NCBI GenBank assembly: GCA_963666875.2
Contig: CAXXPU010000019.1
Span: 310,001 to 374,000 of the forward strand
Source of the DNA: G963662655 sp963666875
Lineage (GTDB): Bacteria; Cloacimonadota; Cloacimonadia; Cloacimonadales; JAIOQZ01
Direction of reading: 5' to 3'
DNA: 64,000 nucleotides
In this document: positions 1 through 8,900 of the stretch, piece by piece
How the letters are laid out: each line of letters begins with the position of its first letter
Position numbering within the stretch: position 1 is the stretch's first letter
Notes under the pieces: model-generated
What the model saw: only the letters and a program-made list of their open reading frames with translations
Databases searched by the model: none
Told to the model about the DNA's origin: nothing
Program-made: the position numbers and the translations under genes

Positions 1-427
1 TGCTGTGGTAATAAAGGAGCCGCGACAGCTTGTTGCGTTCGAGCAGATTGATCTGCGTTTGTAGCGCGCCCTTGGCTTCGGTGATGGGCGAAATGGTCTG
101 GTTGATCCGCTCTTCATCCTCTTTCATCTTACGGGCGAAGAGTCTGCGCTTGCGGAAATTCACACCGAAAACGAAATAGAGGATCACACCCACCACCGGC
201 AGGAAAACCAGTACCTGAATCCATGCCAGACTGCTTCGCGGATCGCGGTTCTCACGCACCAGCGTGTAGATGATTGTTACAATCGTGATGCCGATAATCA
301 CGTTGTAGATGATCAGAAGGATTTTCGCCGTGATGCTTTGCGCCGGCGCCGTGTGCCTGTAGATGAAAAACCAGACAAGCGCCGCGATCAGCATGATGAT
401 GATCGAAAGTCCGATTACTCTTCTCAT
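1..427 (-). CDS. cls: Cardiolipin synthase (phospholipase D family), N-terminal part, cut by the window edge
   Basis: Reading leftward from an ATG at 427 gives an uninterrupted frame running off the window edge (about 142 codons visible). It opens with two membrane segments (about residues 4-22 and 34-53). These are followed by 'NRDPRSSLAWIQVLVFLPVVG', the PLDc_N motif of bacterial cardiolipin synthases, which precedes a third hydrophobic stretch ending in 'YFVFGVNFRKRRLF'. The family joins two phosphatidylglycerol molecules, or PG and PE, into cardiolipin in the inner membrane. The two catalytic HKD motifs would lie outside the window and cannot be checked. The gene is divergent from the patatin gene at 515. 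Other PLD-type phospholipid synthases share this N-terminus, so the substrate is not certain. Confidence 0.85.
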   Translation of the reverse strand, partial: MRRVIGLSIIIMLIAALVWFFIYRHTAPAQSITAKILLIIYNVIIGITIVTIIYTLVRENRDPRSSLAWIQVLVFLPVVGVILYFVFGVNFRKRRLFARKMKEDEERINQTISPITEAKGALQTQINLLERNKLSRLLYYHS

Positions 428-514
428 CGTTCCGCCTTGACAAAGCCAGTGTTACAGTTCAAAAGGGATTTCGTTATCGATGTATAATCCTAATGTTTGG
501 AATCGAGGTAAATC

Positions 515-1396
515 ATGGCAACAAAAAAATCGGCGATTGTCGTGCTGGGCGGAGGTGCCGCGCGCGGATTCGCTCATATCGGTGTACTCGAAGCGATCGA
601 ATCCGAATACCGGATCGAGGGAATCATCGGAACCAGCATGGGTTCGATCATCGGCGGACTCTACGCTTGTGGGTATCGACCACAAGAAATTCTCGAGATC
701 GCAAACGATATCGACGCGCTGGACTACCTGACCTATCTGAAGATGGACGTGGTTCGCGGCGGGCTTGTCAGGCGAACCAGGCTACATAAGTACCTCGCGG
801 GTCTGACGCACGACATCAGGATCGAGAACATGCGCATCCCATTCCGCACCGTCGCGTTCGATCTGGTCAGCAAGAAATCGATCCTCTTCGACCAGGGCGA
901 TCTCGCGGCGGCCATGATAGCCTCTAGTTCGCTACCGTTTATCTTCAAGCCGTACGAATACGGAGAATACCGGTTCGTCGATGGCGGAATCCAGCATCCG
1001 CTGCCGGTCGAATTCATCGGGCTGTTCGAAAAAAGCCGCCGCGTCATCGCCGTCAACGTACTGCCGCCCATCGAATTGCAGACATCGTTGATCGACATGA
1101 ATGCGACCATGAGCGATGCCGGAGAATCCGCGACATCCTTCTATCAGGGCATCCGCTCCACCGAATACATGCAGGCCTTCCTCTCGCGAAGGTCACTCGA
1201 GCACACCAGACCGGACATCCTGATCTCCGCCTATAGCGACAAGCTGGAGGGCTGGGACTTCAACAAGCCGAACGAGTTTTACCAGCTTGGTCTCGATTGC
1301 GCCCACGACCAGCTCGATAACCAAAAAGACACGCTCTCCCAATTTCTCAAGAATCCCGATCACATGATCGACTACCTCAAGGATTTACTGCGCTGA
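515..1396 (+). CDS. Patatin-like phospholipase (RssA/YjjU type)
   Basis: This 293-residue protein starts at an ATG preceded by 'gaggtaaatc'. The oxyanion-hole motif GGGAARG lies at residues 12-18, the nucleophile elbow GTSMG puts Ser at residue 41, and the DGG motif gives Asp156, so the patatin Ser-Asp dyad is complete. Length and compactness match bacterial RssA-type proteins; there is no signal peptide or added domain, so a cytoplasmic or membrane-peripheral lipid acyl hydrolase is likely. It is divergent from the cardiolipin synthase gene (427), which may place both in phospholipid turnover, though that is inference. The substrate cannot be predicted. Confidence 0.9.
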   Translation: MATKKSAIVVLGGGAARGFAHIGVLEAIESEYRIEGIIGTSMGSIIGGLYACGYRPQEILEIANDIDALDYLTYLKMDVVRGGLVRRTRLHKYLAGLTHDIRIENMRIPFRTVAFDLVSKKSILFDQGDLAAAMIASSSLPFIFKPYEYGEYRFVDGGIQHPLPVEFIGLFEKSRRVIAVNVLPPIELQTSLIDMNATMSDAGESATSFYQGIRSTEYMQAFLSRRSLEHTRPDILISAYSDKLEGWDFNKPNEFYQLGLDCAHDQLDNQKDTLSQFLKNPDHMIDYLKDLLR

Positions 1397-1822
1397 GGAA
1401 GCACTCATCCCCCGCCTTCTCCCCAGGCTGTGTAGAAATAGACACGACACGATTACTTCGTTCGATACCAGATGTTTTTCTATCGTAAGGGCAGGTCCCC
1501 GTGCCTGCCCTTCCATGTCTTATAACCAACTGTTTATCAAGCGCTTACAACGTATGTGTCATGTTGGCAAAGAATTGAGAGGGCAGGCACGGGGACCTGC
1601 CCCTACGACAGAGAAGATAATCGGCCGTGCTTTTTCACACAGCCTGCTCCCGCAAGCGGGTGAAGGAGCTATAAGGTATATTCATCGTGAGCACGGTGTC
1701 CCCTCGCCTCCCGGTGCATCGGGACGGTAGAGGGTCTTTACCAACTGCATGAAAAATAATTGCTTGACCTCGTCGGCTGAGAAGAAATCGTTGCCGCCAC
1801 GAAGGGACTTGGAGCATCGAGC
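1397..1822. repeat. 426-base gene-free interval filled with dispersed repeats
   Basis: No convincing gene is present. Two repeat types are visible. The first is a 29-base inverted repeat pair at 1483-1511 and 1580-1608, with one mismatch. The second, about 1641-1735, has an 'aagcgggtgaaggag' core followed by 'cctcgcc' and 'gagggt' and recurs with the same order of blocks at about 48920-49005. Short reading frames here fall inside the repeats and have no family resemblance. Confidence 0.75.
1483..1608. repeat. 126-base element bounded by 29-base inverted repeats
   Basis: The left arm (1483-1511, core 'gggcaggtccccgtgcctgc') and right arm (1580-1608) are reverse complements with one mismatch over 29 bases. 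They enclose about 68 bases of unrelated sequence. Each arm is itself partly self-complementary ('gggcagg...cctgccc'). The arrangement resembles a non-autonomous MITE/REP-type element, but no target-site duplication was confirmed. Confidence 0.7.
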
Positions 1823-3718
1823 ATGGTAGTGGTAACTCTTGAAAAGCTGACGAAACGTTTTCCGGGCAAGACGCTCTTCGAGGAAACCAGCCTCGGTATC
1901 GAGAAGGGCGACAGAATCGGTCTGATCGGAGAGAATGGCTGCGGCAAGAGCACGTTCCTGAAGATCCTCATGGGCGTGGAGCCTGCCGATTCGGGATCCA
2001 TCGTGTTTCGAACCGGCACCAGTAAAGGCTACCTGCCGCAAGTACCCGACCTCGATACGAGCAAAACCATCTTCGAACAGATCTACTACAGCGACCACGA
2101 GCATTTCCGCATCCTTAGAGAGTATCACGAGCTTTCGACAAGGCTTGCCCATAATCACGACGAAGCGTTGATGAAGCACCAGCAGGAGATGATCCAGGAC
2201 ATGGAAGCGCGCGATATCTGGTCAATCGAGGTCAAGGCGCGAAGCCTGCTTACCCGCTTCGGATTCGACGATCTCGATCGCGGTACGGTTAACCTCTCCG
2301 GCGGTGAGAAACGTCGCATCGACATGGCGCGCGTCCTACTCGACGAACCCGATTTCCTCGCATTTGACGAGCCCACCAACCACCTCGACATCGACACCAT
2401 CGAGTGGCTTCAGGACTACATGAAGAGCTACCAGGGCACCATGATCTTCGTCACGCACGATCGCTATTTCCTCGACGCCGTGTGCAACCGCATCTTCGAG
2501 ATCGACAAGGGTCAATTGCGCGTCTATCCCGACAACTACTCCGGCTACCTGAAGCGCAAAGAACTTGAGATGATCGACCTGGAGCGCAAAGAAACTCGCC
2601 GCAAAGCACAGCTTCAGAAGGAAATGAAATGGCTTCAACGCGGTGCGAAAGCCCGAAGCTCAAAGCCCAAGGATCACATCGACCGCGTGAAAGAACTGAT
2701 CGATAAATCCTATCTCAGCGATGATCGCGAGCTGGATATCTCCTTCCGCGAACACCGACTGGGCAAGACCATCCTCGAAGCCGGTGCTGTCTCCAAGTCG
2801 TACGACAAACAGCTTTTTCACGACTTCTCGCACATCTTCCAAAAACGTGAACGGATCGGCATCATCGGACCGAACGGAAGCGGCAAGACAACCCTCCTGC
2901 GCATCCTGCTGGGTACCGAAGAGCCGGACAAGGGCAAGGTCAAGCTGGGCATCAACACAAAATTCGCCATTCTGGATCAGGAGTCCGACGATTTCGAAAA
3001 GGACATCACAGTGCTGGACTACATCCGCGAAGAGGCGGATCGAATCCGCACCGCAGACGGCACACTTCTCTCCGCATCCGAGATGCTGGAGAAATTCCGG
3101 TTCGACGGCAAGATGCAGCAGTCGAAGCTGTTCTCGCTTTCGGGCGGTGAACGCAAGCGGCTGGCGCTTATGAAATCGCTTATGTTCGGCGCTAACTTCG
3201 TGGTGCTGGACGAGCCCACCAACGACCTCGACATCCAGACGCTGGAGGTGCTGGAAGACTACCTCGACGCCTTCCGTGGCTGCCTGCTGACCGTCTCACA
3301 CGACCGTTATTTCCTCGACCGGGTGGTCGATTATTTGTTCGTGTTCACGGAGAATCCGGACGGCGGAAGCGCCATTCGAAAGTTCCCCGGTAACTACTCC
3401 GACTATTATCTCGTCAAGCGATTCCAGGATGAAGAAAAACAGGAAATTCAGAAGCGCGAAAAAGCGGAGCAAACCCGACGACATGAGGATAACACGGGAC
3501 GGCTGAGTTACCGGGATGCGCGAAGGCTTTCGGAAATAGAAAAAAGCATTGACGAATTGGAAAGAAAGAAAAAAGAGTTGGATTTCAAACTCGGCAATGC
3601 GTCGAGTGAGCTTAAGCCTCAGGATTACATAGAGATAAACGATCAGTTGAACGAGATTGGGGTGAGTCTCGAGAATCTGATGGAAGAATGGATGGAAATC
3701 GAAAATAAAAGGAACTAA
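1823..3718 (+). CDS. uup: ABC-F family ATP-binding protein, Uup type
   Basis: At 631 residues it contains two ABC ATPase domains in tandem and no membrane domain, the ABC-F architecture. Domain 1 has Walker A GENGCGKST (residues 36-44), signature LSGGEKRR and Walker B with DEPTNHLD. Domain 2 has GPNGSGKT, LSGGERKR and DEPTNDLD. The charged linker between them is the ribosome-facing P-site motif region. The C-terminal coiled coil beginning 'RLSYRDARRLSEIEKSIDEL' matches the Uup C-terminal domain, which separates Uup from EttA. ABC-F proteins act on ribosomes; Uup is linked to ribosome assembly and genome stability. The gene ends 16 bases before the NuoE-like gene, but a functional link is unlikely. 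Confidence 0.88.
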   Translation: MVVVTLEKLTKRFPGKTLFEETSLGIEKGDRIGLIGENGCGKSTFLKILMGVEPADSGSIVFRTGTSKGYLPQVPDLDTSKTIFEQIYYSDHEHFRILREYHELSTRLAHNHDEALMKHQQEMIQDMEARDIWSIEVKARSLLTRFGFDDLDRGTVNLSGGEKRRIDMARVLLDEPDFLAFDEPTNHLDIDTIEWLQDYMKSYQGTMIFVTHDRYFLDAVCNRIFEIDKGQLRVYPDNYSGYLKRKELEMIDLERKETRRKAQLQKEMKWLQRGAKARSSKPKDHIDRVKELIDKSYLSDDRELDISFREHRLGKTILEAGAVSKSYDKQLFHDFSHIFQKRERIGIIGPNGSGKTTLLRILLGTEEPDKGKVKLGINTKFAILDQESDDFEKDITVLDYIREEADRIRTADGTLLSASEMLEKFRFDGKMQQSKLFSLSGGERKRLALMKSLMFGANFVVLDEPTNDLDIQTLEVLEDYLDAFRGCLLTVSHDRYFLDRVVDYLFVFTENPDGGSAIRKFPGNYSDYYLVKRFQDEEKQEIQKREKAEQTRRHEDNTGRLSYRDARRLSEIEKSIDELERKKKELDFKLGNASSELKPQDYIEINDQLNEIGVSLENLMEEWMEIENKRN

Positions 3719-3734
3719 GCAGAGGGAGTTATTT

Positions 3735-4196
3735 ATGGATCAAAAAAGACCGGAACTCGATGCGATCATCGACCGCTATCACGGGAAGAAAGGTGTGTTG
3801 ATTCCGCTGCTGCAGGATGTCCAGAAGCTGGAGGGTTACCTTTCCAGGGATTCGATGCAGTACGTTTCGAAGCACACGGGTGTACATCTCGCTGATATTT
3901 TCGGTGTTGCGACCTTCTACACCATGTTTCGTCTGAAACCGCAGGGAAAACACGTGATCCGCGTGTGCAAGGGTACTGCGTGTCACGTATCCGGCGCTAA
4001 CCTGATTGCCGAGGCGATCAGGAGCGAACTGGGGTTGAAGAAGGATCAGGACACCACGGATGACGGATACTTCACACTCATGGAAGTGGCGTGCCTGGGA
4101 TGTTGCAGCCTGGCACCCGTAATCATGGTTGACGATACCACCCACGGAAAGCTGACGCCCGACAAGGTCGGCGGCGTCCTGGCGAAGTACAGGTAG
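3735..4196 (+). CDS. NuoE/HydC-like [2Fe-2S] thioredoxin-fold subunit
   Basis: At 153 residues it has the length and fold of the 24-kDa subunit of complex I and the small subunit of bifurcating hydrogenases. Ligands for one [2Fe-2S] cluster are visible as Cys78, Cys83, Cys120 and Cys124 in 'CKGTAC' and 'CLGCC'. The ATG lies behind 'gcagagggag'. It is the first gene of a three-gene operon, 11 bases before the NuoF-like gene. It would accept electrons from the flavin subunit. The absence of the rest of complex I argues for a soluble complex rather than a respiratory one. Confidence 0.92.
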   Translation: MDQKRPELDAIIDRYHGKKGVLIPLLQDVQKLEGYLSRDSMQYVSKHTGVHLADIFGVATFYTMFRLKPQGKHVIRVCKGTACHVSGANLIAEAIRSELGLKKDQDTTDDGYFTLMEVACLGCCSLAPVIMVDDTTHGKLTPDKVGGVLAKYR

Positions 4197-4207
4197 AGGA
4201 GGATAGT

Positions 4208-5971
4208 TTGAGTCAGTTAATGATCAAAGTCGGAATGGCGAGCTGCGGCGTCGCGGCTGGCGCCGGTGATGTCTGGAAAGCGATCGAGGAATATATCGAG
4301 AATCGCCCGGAGATCACGCTGGAGAAGACCGGTTGCATCGGTATGTGTTCGTTCGAACCGCTTGTCGAGATGAAGACTGCCGGCAAGGATATGATTACAT
4401 ACGGTAACATCACCCCGGAAGAGGTAATCACGGCGATAGAAGCCCATTTGAATAACGATAGCGAGAAGCTCGAAACGGTCGCGAAACGGATTATCCCGCG
4501 CGTCGAGTCTCTCGACAAGCAGACCCGTATCGTTCTGCGCAACACCGGTATCATCGATCCCACATCGATCGACGAATACCTCGCGAAAGACGGCTACAAG
4601 GCCCTTGAAAAAGCGCTGAAGAACATGACCCGCGAGCAGGTGATCGACGAAATCAAAGCGTCGGGACTTCGCGGTCGCGGCGGCGCCGGTTTCCCGACCG
4701 GCCTTAAGTGGCAGTTCGCGTACCAGGTGAAAGACGACAAAAAATACATCGTCTGTAACGCGGACGAAGGCGATCCGGGCGCGTTCATGGACCGTAGCGT
4801 CCTCGAAGGCGATCCGCACAGCGTGATCGAAGGCATGATCATCGGCGCATACGCGATCGGCGCCGACGAAGGCTACATCTACTGCCGCGCCGAGTACCCC
4901 ATGGCGATCCGCCATCTGCTCATCGCGCTCGAAGCTGCCGAGAAGCTCGGATACCTGGGCAAGAACATCATGGGTACCGGTTTCAACTTCGAACTGCACA
5001 TCAAGGAAGGCGCAGGCGCGTTCGTGTGCGGCGAGGAAACAGCACTCATGGCATCGATCGAGGGAAAACGCGGTATGCCGCGCATCCGTCCTCCGTTCCC
5101 GGCACAGTCCGGTCTCTGGGGACACCCCACCAATATCAACAACGTCGAGACATTCGCAAACATCGCCTGGATCATCAACAACGGTTCGGCAAAGTACGCC
5201 AGCCTCGGAACCGAGAAGAGCAAGGGCACCAAGGTGTTCGCACTCGCCGGCAAGATCAAGCACGCCGGACTGGTGGAAGTTCCGATGGGAACCCCGCTCC
5301 GCGACGTGATCTACGAAGTGGGCGGCGGCATGCTCACCGAAAAGCCGTTCAAGGCCGTCCAGCTTGGCGGACCCTCCGGCGGCTGCGTCCCGAAAGAACT
5401 CCTCGACACCATCGTCGATTACGACTCCATCACCAAGACTGGCGCCATCATGGGCTCCGGCGGTATGGTCGTCATGGACGAGAGCACCTGCATGGTCGAT
5501 ATCGCCAAGTTCTTCCTGAACTTCACGCAGAACGAATCCTGCGGTAAATGTACTTTCTGCCGTGTAGGAACCAAGCGCATGCTTGAGATTCTCGACCGCA
5601 TCACCAAAGGCGAAGGCGTTATGGAAGACATCGACAAGCTTTACGAGCTTTCCGAGAACATCCGCAAGACCTCACTCTGCGGTTTGGGTCAGACAGCGCC
5701 CAACCCGGTGCTGACCACCCTGCGCTACTTCAAACACGAATATATCGCGCACATTCAGGATAAGAAATGTCCCGCCGGCGCTTGCCAGGCGCTTATCAAA
5801 TTTGAAATCGATCCGGACAAGTGCGTCGGCTGTACCGTCTGCGCACGCAGATGTCCGGTGAACGCCATTACCGGAACCGTCAAGCAACCGCATGTGATCG
5901 ATCAGGACGCCTGTATCGGCTGCGGCGCTTGCGAAGCGGCATGTAAATTCGGCGCAGTGATCAAGTCATAG
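4208..5971 (+). CDS. NuoF/HydB/HndC-like NAD(P)H-binding flavin and iron-sulfur subunit
   Basis: The 587-residue protein uses a TTG start, chosen because 'gaggagg' sits just upstream; an in-frame ATG at 4220 is the alternative. Domains run: N-terminal thioredoxin-like [2Fe-2S] domain (Cys13 and 'GCIGMC'); NuoF core with FMN-binding 'RGRGGAGFPTG' and NADH-binding 'NADEGDPGAFMDR'; SLBB domain; [4Fe-4S] site 'SCGKCTFC' plus 'SLCGLG'; and a C-terminal 2x[4Fe-4S] ferredoxin ('CVGCTVCARRCP', 'CIGCGACEAAC'). This layout matches HydB/HndC of electron-bifurcating enzymes rather than respiratory NuoF, which lacks both end domains. It sits between the NuoE-like and NuoG/GltD-like subunits and is the likely flavin site for NAD(H). 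Confidence 0.93.
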   Translation: MSQLMIKVGMASCGVAAGAGDVWKAIEEYIENRPEITLEKTGCIGMCSFEPLVEMKTAGKDMITYGNITPEEVITAIEAHLNNDSEKLETVAKRIIPRVESLDKQTRIVLRNTGIIDPTSIDEYLAKDGYKALEKALKNMTREQVIDEIKASGLRGRGGAGFPTGLKWQFAYQVKDDKKYIVCNADEGDPGAFMDRSVLEGDPHSVIEGMIIGAYAIGADEGYIYCRAEYPMAIRHLLIALEAAEKLGYLGKNIMGTGFNFELHIKEGAGAFVCGEETALMASIEGKRGMPRIRPPFPAQSGLWGHPTNINNVETFANIAWIINNGSAKYASLGTEKSKGTKVFALAGKIKHAGLVEVPMGTPLRDVIYEVGGGMLTEKPFKAVQLGGPSGGCVPKELLDTIVDYDSITKTGAIMGSGGMVVMDESTCMVDIAKFFLNFTQNESCGKCTFCRVGTKRMLEILDRITKGEGVMEDIDKLYELSENIRKTSLCGLGQTAPNPVLTTLRYFKHEYIAHIQDKKCPAGACQALIKFEIDPDKCVGCTVCARRCPVNAITGTVKQPHVIDQDACIGCGACEAACKFGAVIKS

Positions 5972-5982
5972 GAGAGTGGATC

Positions 5983-8900
5983 ATGATAAAAATCAAACTC
6001 AACAACCGAGAAGTCATCACCGAAGCCGGTAAAACCATATTGGAAGTCGCGCAGGAAAACGGAATTCGCATTCCCACCCTGTGCCACGATCCGGAACTCC
6101 AGCCCTACGGATCCTGCTGGGTCTGCGCTGTCGAGGTCAAGGGAGCGCGCGGTTTCGTGACCGCCTGCGGAACCAAAGTCCACGACGGCATGGAAGTCCA
6201 GACCGATACCAAGGAAGTCCACGCCGCCCGCAAGATGGCGCTCGAACTGCTGGCATCCGACCACTACGCGGACTGCGAAGCCCCCTGCTCGGTCGCCTGC
6301 CCGGATCACGTGGATATCCAAAGCTACGTCGCACACATCGCCAACGGCGACTACCACGAAGCGGTCAAGGTCATCAAGGAAAAGCTGCCCATGCCGCTTT
6401 CCATCGGACGCGTCTGCCCGGCATTCTGCGAAGCCGAATGCCGCCGTAAAATCGTCGATGAACCCATCGCCATCCGTCAGCTCAAGCGGCACGCCGCCGA
6501 CTTCGACCTGAACGACTACTGGACCTGGGTTCCCGAGAAGATGCCAGAGACCGGAAGAAAGGTCGCCATCATCGGCGGTGGTCCTTCCGGACTGACCTGC
6601 GGCTACTACCTCAGCAACGAAGGTCACGACGTGACCGTCTTCGAAGCCTCGCCCAAGGCGGGTGGTTGGCTTCGCTACGGTATCCCGGAATACCGTCTGC
6701 CCAAGGCGATCCTCGATAAGGAAATCGAGCTGATGTGCGCCAACGGCATGGAAATCAAATACAACGTGAAGATCGGCGACGAGATCACCATGCAAGAGCT
6801 TTGCAGGGAATACGACGCCGTCTATATGGCGCTGGGCGCGCAGAACGCAGTCCCCATGCGCGTGACCGGCGCCGACCTCGATGGCGTACTGTTGGGTGTC
6901 GATTTCCTGCGGGATTTCGTACTCGGCAAGGAAGTCAATGTCGGCAAGAAGGTTGCCATCATCGGTGGCGGAAACACTGCCGTTGACTGCGCAAGAACCA
7001 GCCGTCGCCTCGGCGCGGACGTCACCATCATCTACCGTCGTACTCGCAAGGAAATGCCGGCGGAAGAATACGAAGTCGATGCCGCGGACGAGGAAGGAAT
7101 CAAGTTCTACATGCTGACCAATCCCGTGGAATTCATGGGAGAAAACGGCAAGCTGAAGAAAGTCAAGCTCGAAAAGATGGAGCTGGGCGAACCGGACAGC
7201 AGCGGAAGGCGCCGCCCCGTTCCGACCGGCGAATTCTTCGAGGAAGATTTCGACACCGTCATCGCCGCGATTTCGCAAGCGCCGGACGTCGAATTCCTCG
7301 CTAAAGAAGACAACTATGTCGATGGCAAGCAATTGCCTCTTTCTCGCTGGCAGACTGCGGAAGTCGATGAGAATACCATGTACCTCGGCTATAGCAACGT
7401 GTTTGCCGGCGGCGATTTCCGTCGTGGTCCCGCGACCGCGATCGAGGCGATTGCCGACGGACGCATCGCGTTCGAGCAGATCGACCGCTTCCTGATGGGA
7501 CTGGATATCGAAGCCGAGAAGCCGAAATTCGACAGCAAGAAAGAGAAGAAGCTGGCGGACGTCTCGCCGGAAGAATACGAACAGTACGAAAAGAAACCGC
7601 GCGCCAAGATGCCGGAACTGGAAGCCGAGACCCGCGCGACCAATTTCGACGAGGTCGAGTTGGGTTTTGACGATGAAGACGCCATGGCGGAAGCCGAGCG
7701 CTGTCTGGAATGCGGCTGTCAGGTCAATTCAAGCTGCGTGCTGCGTCAGTACTGCACCGAGTATGAAGTCGATGTCGATCTCTTTGCAGGTTCCAAGAAC
7801 AAGCACCCGATCGATCGCAGCCATCCGTTCATCCTTCGCGACGCCAACAAGTGCGTCAACTGCGGTCGCTGTATCCGCACCTGCTCCGAGATTCAGGGCG
7901 CAGGCGTTCTCGGATACATATTCCGCGGATTCTCCAGTCTGGTAGCGCCGGAATTCGGCGAGAGCCTGACCTACACCACCTGCGAATCGTGCGGTAAATG
8001 TATCGCGGTCTGTCCGGTGGGCGCGCTCACCGAACGTCAGACCCACTACAAACTGCACCCGCATCCGGGCGAAAAGATCATCCAGAGCTGCGGTAACTGC
8101 GGCGTGGGCTGTACGATCGAAGTCAATACGCAGGTCGATCGTGTGGCATTCATCCAGACGCCCGAAGAGGAAGACTTCAACGGTCGCAACCTCTGCTTCA
8201 AGGGACGCTTCGGCTGGCAGATATTCGAAGACGACGAGAAGCTCACCGAGCCGCTCCTGCGCAAGGACGGACGTTACGAGCCAATCTCCTGGGTCGAAGC
8301 GATGGATATCCTTCGCGAGAAGCTGGAGAAAGCGCCGAACAAGTCGATCTACGTCAGCGCGGACGCAACCAACGAAGAGATGATGCTGATGCAGGAAGTC
8401 GCGATGGGCATCGAAGCCGAAATCGGCTCCATGTCGCTGATCCCCGACTTTACCGACGACATCGTGCTCTATCATAACTATCGCAAGTCGTTCACCGAAA
8501 TGGACGACGCCGAGGCGATTGTGATCGTGGGCGAGATCAGCCATACGCTGCGCACGCTGGCACGTACCCAGCAGCGCAAGGGCAAAAAACTGGTTCTGAT
8601 CAACAACACCGACGTCGATTTCAACAAGTTCGCCGATGTCCACATCAAGGGCGCAGATTTCGCGAAAGCGCTGGATGGCATCTGTCAGAACAATTGCTGC
8701 TGCGACGACTGCCATTGCGGCGGCGCTGATAAAGTCGAAATCGACCTGCCGAACCGTACGCTGTTCCTCTACGACCGCACTGAAGTGGGCGAAGACGTGA
8801 TCCAGAAAATCTGGTCGGTCGCAACGGCCACATGCAGCTTCGGCAAGGGATCCGGCGTGATCCCGACCTCGAAGTGGATGAACCTCAACGGTCTCGTCAG

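Noticed and set aside
1515..1730. Short plus-strand frame of 71 codons in the repeat interval
   Set aside because: It runs through the inverted-repeat arm and the second repeat block and has no ribosome-binding site or family similarity.
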